64,000 nt of DNA from Bailinhaonella thermotolerans (GTDB taxonomy: Bacteria; Actinomycetota; Actinomycetes; Streptosporangiales; Streptosporangiaceae), in NCBI RefSeq assembly GCF_003594875.1, contig NZ_QZEY01000004.1, positions 496,001 to 560,000 on the forward strand, in the 5' to 3' direction. Both the position numbers and the translations under genes were made by a program. Below, piece by piece: positions 32,912 to 41,361 of this stretch; the first letter of the stretch is position 1; the number at the start of each line of letters is the position of its first letter. The notes beneath the pieces are model-generated. The model worked only from the letters and a program-made list of their open reading frames with translations. It did no database searches and had not been told where the DNA came from.

Positions 32912-34756
32912 ATGCGATACCGGAAATGGGCGGCCGTCACCACGGCCGTCCTGCTCAGCGCGGCCTTGGCGCCGCACGCCCAGGCCGACGCCGGGGGCGA
33001 CCGGCAGATCGCGGAGAAGATCCGGCGCATGACGCTGGAGGAGAAGGTCGGCCAGCTCTTCCTGGCCAACGTGTACGGCGAGACCGCCGACACGACGAAC
33101 CCCGCCGACGTCACCGCCAACCAGACGCTGTACGGGCCGGACGTGCGCAACGGGAACGACCTGATCGCCAAGTACAAGCTCGGCGGCCTCGTCTACTTCC
33201 GCTGGAGCAACAACCTCAACGAGCCCGCCAAGATCGCCCGCCTGTCGAACGGGCTCCAGCGGGCCGCCCTGGCCCAGCCCGCGAAGATCCCGCTGTTCAT
33301 CTCCACCGACCAGGAGAACGGGGTCGTCTACCGGCTCGGCGACCCGGCCACGCAGCTCCCGGGCGCGATGGCGCTGGGCGCGACCCGCCGCCCCGCCGAC
33401 GCGTTCGCCTCCTACGCCGTCACGGGCCGAGAACTGCGGGCCCTGGGCGTCAACCAGGACTACGCGCCCGTCGCCGACGTCAACGTGGACCCCTCCAACC
33501 CGGTCATCGGCGTCCGCTCGTTCGGCGAGGACCCGAAGCTGGTGTCGGACATGACCGCCGCCGCCGTGCGCGGCATCAGGTCCACCGGGCTCGCCTCGGC
33601 GATCAAGCACTTCCCCGGCCACGGCGACACGGTCAACGACAGCCACAACCAGGTGCCCTGGATCCACCACACCCGGGAGGAGTGGCGCGAGATCGACGCC
33701 CCGCCGTTCGCCGCGGGGATCAGGGCCGGGACCGACATGGTGATGACCGCGCACGTGGTCATGCCCAAGCTCCAGTCCGACTGCGACGAGGTCACCAAGG
33801 CGGGCTGCGACCCGGCCACCCTGGACCCGGAGATCCTCACCGGCCTCCTGCGCGGCGAGCTGGGGTACGACGGGGTGGTGGTCACCGACGCGCTCAACAT
33901 GAAGGGCGTGCGGGAGCAGTACGGCGACGAGCGCGTCCCCGTGCTCGCGCTCAAGGCGGGCGTGGACCTGCTCATGATGATCGACACGACCACGGACACC
34001 GTGTCCCTCGACGTGGCCTACAACGCCGTGCTCAAGGCCGTGCGGTCGGGCGAGCTGACCGAGCGCCGCATCGACGAGTCGGTGCGGCGGGTGCTCAAGC
34101 TGAAGAAGGACCGCGGCCTGTTCCGCGGCGACCCGTACGTCGACGAGGGCCGCGCGGCGCAGCGCCTGGGCACCCGCGCGCACGTGGCCGTGGCCGACCA
34201 CGTGTCCGGCCACTCGGTCACCCTGGTCCGCGACGACGCCAAGGCCCTCCCGCTGGCCGCCGCCGGCAAGAAGTTCCTGGTCACCGGGTACCGCAACGTC
34301 GTCAACCCGACCGTGCTGGCCACCCCGGCGCTGCACCTGGCCGAGGCGCTGAAGGAGCAGGGGGCCGCGGCCGACCTGCACGAGACCGGGACGACGCCGG
34401 CGCGGGCCGACATCGACGCGGCGGTGGCCAAGGCGAACGCGAGCGACGCCGTCGTGGTCACGACCGTGAACGCCACGGGCACGGGCGCCTCGGCGACCCA
34501 GCAGCGCGCGCTGGTCGAGGCGCTGATCGCCACCGGCAAGCCGGTGATCGTGGTCGGCTCCCGCAACCCCTACGACATCAACGCCCTCCCCGGCGCGCGG
34601 ACCTTCCTCGCGTCCTACGACTGGAGCCGGTCGCAGATGCGCGCGACCGCCCGCGTGATCACCGGGAAGACCCGTCCCACCGGCAAACTTCCGGTCACGA
34701 TCCCGGCGGCCGGCGGCGGCGTGCTCTATCCCTACGGGCACGGCCTCACGTACTGA
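32912..34756 (+). CDS. nagZ: secreted beta-N-acetylglucosaminidase (GH3, NagZ type)
   Basis: 614 residues with a signal peptide (WAAVTTAVLLSAALAPHAQA). The GH3 barrel carries the NagZ-specific His-Asp dyad loop KHFPGHGDTVNDSH (Asp243, His245) and nucleophile Asp326 in VVTDALNMKG. A second alpha/beta domain follows, as in Bacillus NagZ (YbbD) and unlike the short Gram-negative enzyme. It removes GlcNAc from the non-reducing end of peptidoglycan fragments outside the cell. ATG 32912 has AGGAGGG upstream. It opens an operon with NamZ and an AmiE-like hydrolase, the same set as the B. subtilis mur operon. Confidence 0.92.
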   Translation: MRYRKWAAVTTAVLLSAALAPHAQADAGGDRQIAEKIRRMTLEEKVGQLFLANVYGETADTTNPADVTANQTLYGPDVRNGNDLIAKYKLGGLVYFRWSNNLNEPAKIARLSNGLQRAALAQPAKIPLFISTDQENGVVYRLGDPATQLPGAMALGATRRPADAFASYAVTGRELRALGVNQDYAPVADVNVDPSNPVIGVRSFGEDPKLVSDMTAAAVRGIRSTGLASAIKHFPGHGDTVNDSHNQVPWIHHTREEWREIDAPPFAAGIRAGTDMVMTAHVVMPKLQSDCDEVTKAGCDPATLDPEILTGLLRGELGYDGVVVTDALNMKGVREQYGDERVPVLALKAGVDLLMMIDTTTDTVSLDVAYNAVLKAVRSGELTERRIDESVRRVLKLKKDRGLFRGDPYVDEGRAAQRLGTRAHVAVADHVSGHSVTLVRDDAKALPLAAAGKKFLVTGYRNVVNPTVLATPALHLAEALKEQGAAADLHETGTTPARADIDAAVAKANASDAVVVTTVNATGTGASATQQRALVEALIATGKPVIVVGSRNPYDINALPGARTFLASYDWSRSQMRATARVITGKTRPTGKLPVTIPAAGGGVLYPYGHGLTY

Positions 34757-34799
34757 CGGCCCGGGTCCCCGCGACCCGGCGAGATCACACCCTGAGCAC

Positions 34800-34837
34800 C
34801 GGGCGCCCGGAGACCGATCCCCGGCTCCGGGCGCCCG
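34800..34837 (+). terminator. 13-bp hairpin inside the nagZ-namZ interval
   Basis: CGGGCGCCCGGAG (34800-34812) pairs perfectly with CTCCGGGCGCCCG (34825-34837) around 12 nt, between the nagZ stop and the namZ ribosome site. It could end part of the nagZ transcripts or protect the 3' end of a processed nagZ message. Confidence 0.55.
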
Positions 34838-34856
34838 CGGACCCGCGGAGAACCCG

Positions 34857-36161
34857 ATGCGCACTCTCCTGTCCCGTCTGACCGCGTTGTCCACCGTCGC
34901 GGCGCTGGCCTTCGGCCTCGGCGCCGCCTCCCCCGAACCGCAGGACCACCAGCAGCGCCGCCGCGACGTGCAGACCGGCGTCCAGGTGCTGATGGCCGAC
35001 CGCTACGCGACGCTGCGCGGGCAGAAGGTCGGCGTCATCACGAACCCGACCGGCGTCCTGCCCGACCTGTCCCACGAGGTGGACGTCATGGCCCGCAGCG
35101 ACGAGGTGGACCTCGTCGCCGTCTTCGGCCCCGAGCACGGCTTCCGGGGCACGGCCCAGGCGGGCGGCTCCGAGGGCTACTACAAGGACGAGCAGACCGG
35201 GCTGCCGGTCTACGACACCTACCTCAAGAGCGGGCAGGCCCTCGCCGACATCTTCACCAGGTCCGGCGTGGACACCATCCTGTTCGACATCCAGGATGCG
35301 GGAACCCGCTTCTACACCTACGTCTGGACCATGTTCGACTCCATGGTCGCCGCCGCGATGGCCGGCAAGCGGTTCGTGGTCCTGGACCGGCCCAACCCGA
35401 TCATGTCCGAGCGGGCGTACGGGCCGGTGATGACGCCGGAGTTCGCCACGTTCGTGGGCCGCGAGGCGATCTCCCAGGCGCACGGCATGACCGTGGGCGA
35501 GCTGGCCCGCCTGTTCAACGCCGAGTTCCTGCCCCGCCACGGCTCCGGCAAGAAGGTCGACCTCGCGGTGGTCGAGATGCGCGGCTGGCGGCGCGGCATG
35601 CCGTACGAGGAGACGGGGCTGCCCTGGGTGCCGCCGTCGCCGAACATGCCGACCGTGGACACGGCCGTCGTCTACCCCGGCACGGGCATGTTCGAGGGCA
35701 CCAACCTGTCCGAGGGGCGCGGCACCACGCGCCCGTTCGAGCTGGTCGGCGCGCCGTACGTCGATCACCGGTGGGGGGCCGAGCTGAACGCGCTGCGGCT
35801 GCCCGGCGTGCGGTTCCGGCAGGCGTACTTCACCCCGACCTTCTCCAAGCACGTGGGCAAGGTGTGCGGGGGCGTGCAGGTGTACGTCACGGACCGGGAC
35901 AGGTTCGACCCGATCAGGACCGGCGTGGCGATGCTCGTCACCGCCAAGCGGCTCTACCCGGCCGACTTCCAGTGGCGGTACGACTCGAACGACCCGGCGC
36001 GGCCGTACTGGATCGACAAGCTGACCGGATCGCCGCGGGTGCGCGCGGACATCGACGCGGGCAAGAGCCCCGACGAGGTGGCCGCGGGCTGGGCCGCGCA
36101 GCTCAGGGCCTTCGCGGACCTGCGCGCCAAGCACCTGATCTACCGGGGAGGCCGCCGATGA
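34857..36161 (+). CDS. namZ: secreted exo-beta-N-acetylmuramidase (DUF1343, NamZ, GH171)
   Basis: 434 residues with an N-terminal signal (LTALSTVAALAFGLGAAS). The DUF1343 signature includes VGVITNPTG, FGPEHGFRG (Glu93-His94), LFDIQDAGTRFYTY, LDRPNP and the late FEGTNLSEGRGTTRPF. Characterised NamZ releases MurNAc from the non-reducing end, acting after NagZ. The adjacent gene order nagZ-namZ-amiE-like supports this. ATG 34857 follows GCGGAG. The stop overlaps the next start. Confidence 0.9.
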   Translation: MRTLLSRLTALSTVAALAFGLGAASPEPQDHQQRRRDVQTGVQVLMADRYATLRGQKVGVITNPTGVLPDLSHEVDVMARSDEVDLVAVFGPEHGFRGTAQAGGSEGYYKDEQTGLPVYDTYLKSGQALADIFTRSGVDTILFDIQDAGTRFYTYVWTMFDSMVAAAMAGKRFVVLDRPNPIMSERAYGPVMTPEFATFVGREAISQAHGMTVGELARLFNAEFLPRHGSGKKVDLAVVEMRGWRRGMPYEETGLPWVPPSPNMPTVDTAVVYPGTGMFEGTNLSEGRGTTRPFELVGAPYVDHRWGAELNALRLPGVRFRQAYFTPTFSKHVGKVCGGVQVYVTDRDRFDPIRTGVAMLVTAKRLYPADFQWRYDSNDPARPYWIDKLTGSPRVRADIDAGKSPDEVAAGWAAQLRAFADLRAKHLIYRGGRR

Positions 36162-37975
36162 GGGGACCGGTGAGAGGACCGGTGAGGACGCTCGTGAGCC
36201 TGCTGGCCGGGACGGCCGCCGCCCTGGCGGTCGCCGCCCCGGCCCGGGCCGGGACCGCGCCCGATCCCGCGCCGCCCCACGAGACGCCGGGGGAGAAGCC
36301 CGTGACCCTGACGACGCCGGAGCGGCGGCCCGCGCCCTCCGGGCCGCCGACGGTGCGCATCGAGGACGTGCGCTTCGGCCACGACCGGCTGCGGTACGGC
36401 GACGCGCGCGCCGCGGGCCTGACGCCGGAGCACGTGGCCAAGATCGCGCCGGACGTGGCGAGGTACCTCGCGCCCTCGCCGTCGCGGCCGCTGTACGCGG
36501 GGGCGGTGGTGATCGCCGGGCGGAACGGCGTGATCGCGGTCCACGAGGCCGCGGGGCACGCCGTGCGGTACGCCGACGCCTCCACCGAGCTGCCCGAGGA
36601 CCGCCGGGTGCCGACGCGCCGGGACACGATCTTCGACCTGGCCTCGGTGTCCAAGCTGTTCACCTCGATCGCGGCGGTGCGCCAGACGGAGCGCGGGCTG
36701 ATCCGGCTGGACGAGCCGGTGGCGACGTACGTGCCGGAGTTCGCGGCGAACGGCAAGGCCGCGATCACCGTGCGGCAGCTCCTCACCCACACCTCCGGCC
36801 TGCCGGCGTGGCTGCCGCTGTACTCCAGGCCGCCGGCGGAACGGCTGCCCACGGTGTGGGCGGCCACCCCGACCGACCCGCCGGACAAGGTCTACCGGTA
36901 CTCCGACCTGAACCTGATCACCCTCGGCGTGATCGTGGAGCGGGTGACCGGGCTGCGGCTGGACGCCGTGGTGGCGCGGGACGTCACCGGCCCGCTGGGC
37001 ATGCGCGACACCGGTTACAACCCCCGCGACACCGCGCGCGTGGCGGCGACGGAGTACCAGACCACGACGAACCCGCCCCGGGGCATGATCAGGGGCGAGG
37101 TGCACGACGAGAACGCCTGGTCCCTCGGCGGCGTCGCCGGGCACGCGGGAGTCTTCTCCACGGCCCACGACCTGGCGATCCTGGCCCAGGCGCTGCTCAA
37201 CGGCGGCCGCCACGGGAACGCCAGGATCCTGTCGGAGGACTCGGTCCGGCTGCTGCTGACCAACTTCACCCCCGCCTTCCCGGCGAACGCGCACGGTCTC
37301 GGCTTCGAGCTCGACCAGCGGTGGTACATGGACGCCATGTCCTCGCCGGTCACGGGCGGGCACACCGGGTACACCGGCACGTCGTTCGTGATCGACCCGC
37401 TGTCGCGCTCGTTCGCGATCCTGCTCACCAACCGGGTCCACCCCAGCCGCGACTGGGGTTCCAACAACCCCGCCCGCCGGGCCGTCGCCCGGAACCTGGC
37501 GCTGGCCGTGCCCGTACGGCCCGCCGAGGGGCGCGACGCGTGGTTCTCGGGGGCCGGCGACGCCCGCACGGCCACGCTCACGCTCCCGCTGGCCGCGCCG
37601 CGCGGGGGACGGCTCTCGTTCGCGCTCTGGTACGACACCGAGGCCGGCGGCGACGTCGCGTACCTGGAGGCGAGCGCGGACGGCGGCGCGACGTGGGCGA
37701 AGGTCCCGGCCGAGCTGTGGTCGGGGGCGTCGCGGTGGTCCTCGGACGGGTCGTTCTCCGGGTTCTCGGCCCGCCGCTGGTCCCGGGTGACCGCCGACCT
37801 GCCCGCCGGGACCACGGCGCTGCGGTGGCGGTACGCCACGGACCCGCTCTACCAGGGGCGCGGCGTGTACGTGGACGACGTGCGGGTGACCGGGCCCGGG
37901 GTGTTCTTCGAGGACTCGCGGCCGGGGGACCGGGACGCCTTCCGGGCGGAGGGATGGAGCCGGTCCAGAACGTGA
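36158..37975 (+). CDS. secreted serine hydrolase, AmiE-like (beta-lactamase fold), with C-terminal beta domain
   Basis: 605 residues. After a signal peptide (LVSLLAGTAAALAVAAPARA) and a Pro-rich linker, a serine beta-lactamase/PBP-like domain shows S163-x-x-K166 (ASVSKLF), Tyr248-Ser (YSDLN) and GGHTGYTG. In B. subtilis the equivalent mur-operon enzyme AmiE cleaves N-acetylmuramoyl-L-alanine bonds, which would free MurNAc from its peptide. The last 140 residues form a jelly-roll-like extension (SFALWYDTEAGGDVAYLEAS, YVDDVRV) reminiscent of immune-inhibitor-A type domains and not needed by the catalytic family. ATG 36158 overlaps the namZ stop. Confidence 0.85.
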   Translation: MRGPVRGPVRTLVSLLAGTAAALAVAAPARAGTAPDPAPPHETPGEKPVTLTTPERRPAPSGPPTVRIEDVRFGHDRLRYGDARAAGLTPEHVAKIAPDVARYLAPSPSRPLYAGAVVIAGRNGVIAVHEAAGHAVRYADASTELPEDRRVPTRRDTIFDLASVSKLFTSIAAVRQTERGLIRLDEPVATYVPEFAANGKAAITVRQLLTHTSGLPAWLPLYSRPPAERLPTVWAATPTDPPDKVYRYSDLNLITLGVIVERVTGLRLDAVVARDVTGPLGMRDTGYNPRDTARVAATEYQTTTNPPRGMIRGEVHDENAWSLGGVAGHAGVFSTAHDLAILAQALLNGGRHGNARILSEDSVRLLLTNFTPAFPANAHGLGFELDQRWYMDAMSSPVTGGHTGYTGTSFVIDPLSRSFAILLTNRVHPSRDWGSNNPARRAVARNLALAVPVRPAEGRDAWFSGAGDARTATLTLPLAAPRGGRLSFALWYDTEAGGDVAYLEASADGGATWAKVPAELWSGASRWSSDGSFSGFSARRWSRVTADLPAGTTALRWRYATDPLYQGRGVYVDDVRVTGPGVFFEDSRPGDRDAFRAEGWSRSRT

Positions 37976-37985
37976 AGGTTTTTTA

Positions 37986-38024
37986 TTGACCTTGAAAGGG
38001 CGATGTAAGAAACTTTCGAACATG
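37986..38024 (+). promoter_or_regulatory. murQ promoter with candidate MurR operator
   Basis: TTGACC (37986-37991) is followed after 19 bp by AACTTTCGAACATG (38011-38024). GAAACTTTC (38009-38017) is an exact GAAA-N-TTTC palindrome of the kind used by RpiR regulators. The layout repeats that of the nagZ promoter 5 kb upstream. Confidence 0.6.
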
Positions 38025-38042
38025 TCGGGTGGCGAGGCGCGA

Positions 38043-39002
38043 GTGTCCAACATCGAGACCGTGCGGGTGGCGGCGCCGACCGAGCGGGCCAACCCCCGCA
38101 CGGCCGGGATCGACCTGCTTCCCACGATCGACGTGCTGCGGCTGATCAACGACGAGGACGCCCTCGTCGCACCGGCCGTCCGCGCGGTGCTCCCGGAGCT
38201 GGCCAAGGCGGTGGACCTCGGGGTGGACGCCCTGTCGGCGGGGCGCTCGGTGCACTACTTCGGCGCGGGCAGCTCCGGGCGCATCGCCGTCCTGGACGCC
38301 GCCGAGCTCGTCCCGACGTACACGCTCGAACCCGGCCGGGTGGTCGCCCACCAGGCCGGGGGCATCGCCGCGTTCGAGCAGGCCGTCGAGAACGTCGAGG
38401 ACGACGAGGCCACCGGGGCCGCCGCCGCGGCCGGGCTCGGCCCCGGGGACCTGGCGATCGGGCTGTCGGCGAGCGGCCGCACGCCGTACGTCGCGGGGGC
38501 GCTCGGGGCGGCGCGCGCGGCGGGGGCGGCGACCGTGCTCGTGTCGGCCAACCCGAGCGCCGCGCTCGGCGACGAGGTGGACGTGCACGTCGGCGTGGAC
38601 ACCGGGCCGGAGGTGGTCGCCGGCTCGACCCGGATGAAGGCCGGGACCGCGCAGAAGCTCGTGCTCAACACGTTCTCCACGGCCGTCATGATCCGGCTCG
38701 GCCGCACCTACTCGAACCTGATGATCGACGTGACCGCGACCAACGCCAAGCTGCGCGGGCGGCTGGTCACGATCCTGGAGGAGGCCACCGGGCTCCCCGA
38801 GGAGCGGTGCGCCGACGCGCTCGCCGCCGCCGAGGGGGACCTGAAGGCCGCGCTCGTCTGCCTGCTGGCGGACACGACGGTCCCGCGGGCGCGGACCGCC
38901 CTCGCCGCCGCGGGCGGGCGGGTGCGCGCCGCCCTCGCCGCCCTGGCCGGCGGGGCGCCGGACGGGCCCGCGGATCCGGGCGGTCCCGTCCCCGACCTCT
39001 GA
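38043..39002 (+). CDS. murQ: N-acetylmuramic acid 6-phosphate etherase
   Basis: 319 residues. This SIS-domain lyase splits the D-lactyl ether of MurNAc 6-phosphate to give GlcNAc 6-phosphate. The sugar-isomerase pocket HYFGAGSSGRIAVLDAAE and the family stretch VAGSTRMKAGTAQKLVLN are clear. GTG 38043 is chosen because GAGG (38034-38037) lies 5 bp upstream; ATG 38022 has no ribosome site and would overlap the operator. Its substrate must be phosphorylated, yet the adjacent importer is an ABC system, so a MurNAc kinase encoded elsewhere is needed. Confidence 0.95.
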   Translation: MSNIETVRVAAPTERANPRTAGIDLLPTIDVLRLINDEDALVAPAVRAVLPELAKAVDLGVDALSAGRSVHYFGAGSSGRIAVLDAAELVPTYTLEPGRVVAHQAGGIAAFEQAVENVEDDEATGAAAAAGLGPGDLAIGLSASGRTPYVAGALGAARAAGAATVLVSANPSAALGDEVDVHVGVDTGPEVVAGSTRMKAGTAQKLVLNTFSTAVMIRLGRTYSNLMIDVTATNAKLRGRLVTILEEATGLPEERCADALAAAEGDLKAALVCLLADTTVPRARTALAAAGGRVRAALAALAGGAPDGPADPGGPVPDL

Positions 39003-39048
39003 CCCGTAACCCCTATCCCCTGACCCCAACCGACCCGAGGGAAGAATC

Positions 39049-40350
39049 ATGACGAGAAGATGGCTCGCGGGGGTGATCGGCGGGCTGACGCTCGGCGCGC
39101 TCGCCCTGACCGCGTGCGCGCCCGGAGGCGGGGGCTCCACGGGCGGCGAGGGCGGCAAGCCCGGCCAGGTCACACTGACCGTGTGGTCGTGGCGGGTCGA
39201 GGACGCCCAGGCGTACAAGAAGATCTTCGGCAAGTTCGAGGCGGCCCACCCGAACATCAAGGTGGACTTCAAGCCGTTCCAGGCCACCGAGTACAACAAC
39301 ATCCTCGGCACCGGCCTGTCCGGCGGCTCCGGCCCCGACGTCGCCCAGATCCGGTCGTACGGCGGGCCTCAGGCGCTCATCGAGGCGGGCCGGCTCGTCC
39401 CCCTCGACGGCAAGGTCGCGGCGCTGTCCGGGTTCGACGCCAAGCTGCTCCAGGGCTCCAAGGGCCACAAGGACGGCAAGGTGTACGGCGTGCCGCTGGC
39501 CTACCAGACGCTCCAGGTCCTCTACAACAAGAAGCTCTTCGCCGAGAAGGGCGTCTCGGTCCCGACGACCTGGGACGAGCTGATCGCGGCGGCCAAGAAG
39601 CTCAAGGACGGCGGCGTCACCCCGTTCGCCGTCGCGGCGGGTCCTGACGCGACCTGGACGCTGCCGATGGTCCACGAGATCTTCGGCAACGCGCGGTACG
39701 GCGGGGCGGCGTTCCGCGAGGCGCTGCTCAAGGGCGAGAAGAAGTTCACCGACCCGGACTTCGTGGCCTCGATCAAGCTCCTCAAGGACCTCCAGCCGTA
39801 CTTCCCCAAGGACGTGGTGGGCGTCTCGGTGCCCGAGGTGCAGGCGCTGTTCGCCTCCGGCAAGGCGGCGATGTACCCGACCGGCTCCTTCGACCTGGCC
39901 CCCGTGCTCAAGGCCGACCCCTCCCTGGAGATCGGCGTCTTCCAGGCCCCGCCGGCGCCCGGCTCGGCCGAGGCCAAGCCCGTGACCGTGGGCTGGGCGG
40001 ACGGCGCGTTCGGGATCAACGCCAAGTCCCCGCGCCAGAAGGAGGCGCTGGAGCTGCTGAACTGGATGGCCACGCCGGAGTTCGGCAACCTGGTCGTCAG
40101 CGAGCTCAAGCAGCTCTCGGCCGTCCCCGGCGCCACCCCGGCCGACCCGCTGCTCGTGGAGATGTCCAAGAACTACGCCGCGGGCGGCGTGCCGTACCTG
40201 CTGCTCGTGGACTTCCGGTACGGCCAGCCGAACGGCGACGCGGTCTTCCGCGACGAGGTGCAGAAGATGCTCTCGGGCCAGACCGACGCGGCCGCCGTCG
40301 CGGCGAGCGTGCAGAAGGGCGTCGAGCAGTGGTTCAAGCCGGGAAGCTGA
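39049..40350 (+). CDS. ABC transporter sugar-binding lipoprotein (CUT1)
   Basis: 433 residues with a lipobox LTACAPG (lipidated Cys23). The family-1 solute-binding fold has VTLTVWSWRVEDA near the mature N-terminus and VYGVPLAYQTLQVLYNKKLF later. It presents a saccharide to the two permeases that follow. Its location between murQ and murR suggests MurNAc, GlcNAc-MurNAc or a related muropeptide sugar (inference). ATG 39049 follows GAGGGAAG. Its 3' end overlaps the first permease start by 22 bp. Confidence 0.9.
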   Translation: MTRRWLAGVIGGLTLGALALTACAPGGGGSTGGEGGKPGQVTLTVWSWRVEDAQAYKKIFGKFEAAHPNIKVDFKPFQATEYNNILGTGLSGGSGPDVAQIRSYGGPQALIEAGRLVPLDGKVAALSGFDAKLLQGSKGHKDGKVYGVPLAYQTLQVLYNKKLFAEKGVSVPTTWDELIAAAKKLKDGGVTPFAVAAGPDATWTLPMVHEIFGNARYGGAAFREALLKGEKKFTDPDFVASIKLLKDLQPYFPKDVVGVSVPEVQALFASGKAAMYPTGSFDLAPVLKADPSLEIGVFQAPPAPGSAEAKPVTVGWADGAFGINAKSPRQKEALELLNWMATPEFGNLVVSELKQLSAVPGATPADPLLVEMSKNYAAGGVPYLLLVDFRYGQPNGDAVFRDEVQKMLSGQTDAAAVAASVQKGVEQWFKPGS

Positions 40351-41288
40351 TCGCCCGGCGCCGCGCGGCGCGTACCGGTCGCCGGTACGTGCCGCGGTGG
40401 CGCGTCCTCGCCGTCTTCATCCTGCCCGCGCTGGTGCTCTACACGATCTTCATCGTGTATCCGCTGGTCAGCGCCTTCCGGTTCAGCTTCTCGGAGTGGA
40501 AGGGCACGCTGGAGGTCGGGTTCGCCGGGCTCGGCAACTACCGGGACCTGCTGACGATCTACCCGTACGACGAGCAGTTGTGGCGGGCGTTCGGGCACAA
40601 CGCGGTGTTCTTCGTCGGCACCATGCTGATCCAGAACACCGTGGGCCTGCTGTTCGCGGTGCTGCTGTTCCGCTACACCCGGGGCAAGCGCACGCTGCAG
40701 GCGGCGTTCACCACGCCGTACCTCGTGGACCCGCTGGTCGTCGGGTACCTGTGGAGCCTGCTGCTGTCGCCGACGTTCGGGCCGGTCAACGCGGCGCTGG
40801 AGGCCGCCGGGCTGGAGTCGTGGGCGCTGCCGTGGCTGGGGGACACCCGCACGGCGCTGCCGATCATCATCCTGGTCAACGCCTGGCAGTGGGTCGGGTT
40901 CCCGATGCTGCTGTTCAGCGCCGCCCTCGCCGGCATCCCCGCGGAGTACCACGAGGCGGCGCGGGTGGACGGGGCCTCGTCCTGGCAGGCGTTCCGGCGG
41001 GTGACGCTGCCGCTGCTCACCCCGGCGATCGGGGTGGTGAGCGTGCTGACGTTCATCGGCAACTTCAACGCCTTCGGGCTGGTGTACGCCATGGCGGGCT
41101 CGACCGGGTCCCCGGCGGGGTCCACCGACGTGCTCGGCCTGCTGTTCTACCGGGTCGCGTTCCGCGAGGGCGGCCTGGAGGCCATCGGCCGCTCGTCGGC
41201 CCTGGCGGTGCTCATGTTCGTGTTCATCTTCGGGGTGTCGATGCTGGCCAGCTCGTACTTCCGCCGCAAGGAAAGGGCGCTGCTGTGA
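40329..41288 (+). CDS. ABC transporter permease (UgpA/MalF-like)
   Basis: 319 residues with six hydrophobic segments and the EAA loop YHEAARVDGASSWQAFRRVT, which docks to the ATPase. GTG 40329 overlaps the binding-protein gene; GAAGGG lies 9 bp upstream. The first ten or so residues are basic and cytoplasmic. There is no ATPase gene in the cluster; actinobacterial CUT1 importers commonly share MsiK. Confidence 0.9.
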   Translation: MVQAGKLIARRRAARTGRRYVPRWRVLAVFILPALVLYTIFIVYPLVSAFRFSFSEWKGTLEVGFAGLGNYRDLLTIYPYDEQLWRAFGHNAVFFVGTMLIQNTVGLLFAVLLFRYTRGKRTLQAAFTTPYLVDPLVVGYLWSLLLSPTFGPVNAALEAAGLESWALPWLGDTRTALPIIILVNAWQWVGFPMLLFSAALAGIPAEYHEAARVDGASSWQAFRRVTLPLLTPAIGVVSVLTFIGNFNAFGLVYAMAGSTGSPAGSTDVLGLLFYRVAFREGGLEAIGRSSALAVLMFVFIFGVSMLASSYFRRKERALL

Positions 41289-41361
41289 GCATGGCGGTGG
41301 CGGACGTCAGGCGCCGCGCGGGCGGCGGGGACGCGGCGGGCCGCGGGCGGGAGGGATCGCC

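Noticed and set aside
37975-37996. A rho-independent terminator at the T-rich stretch after the AmiE-like gene
   Set aside because: The T run is there, but the only arms (AAGGT and ACCTT) are 5 bp and flank the T run rather than precede it. The region fits a promoter (TTGACC) better.
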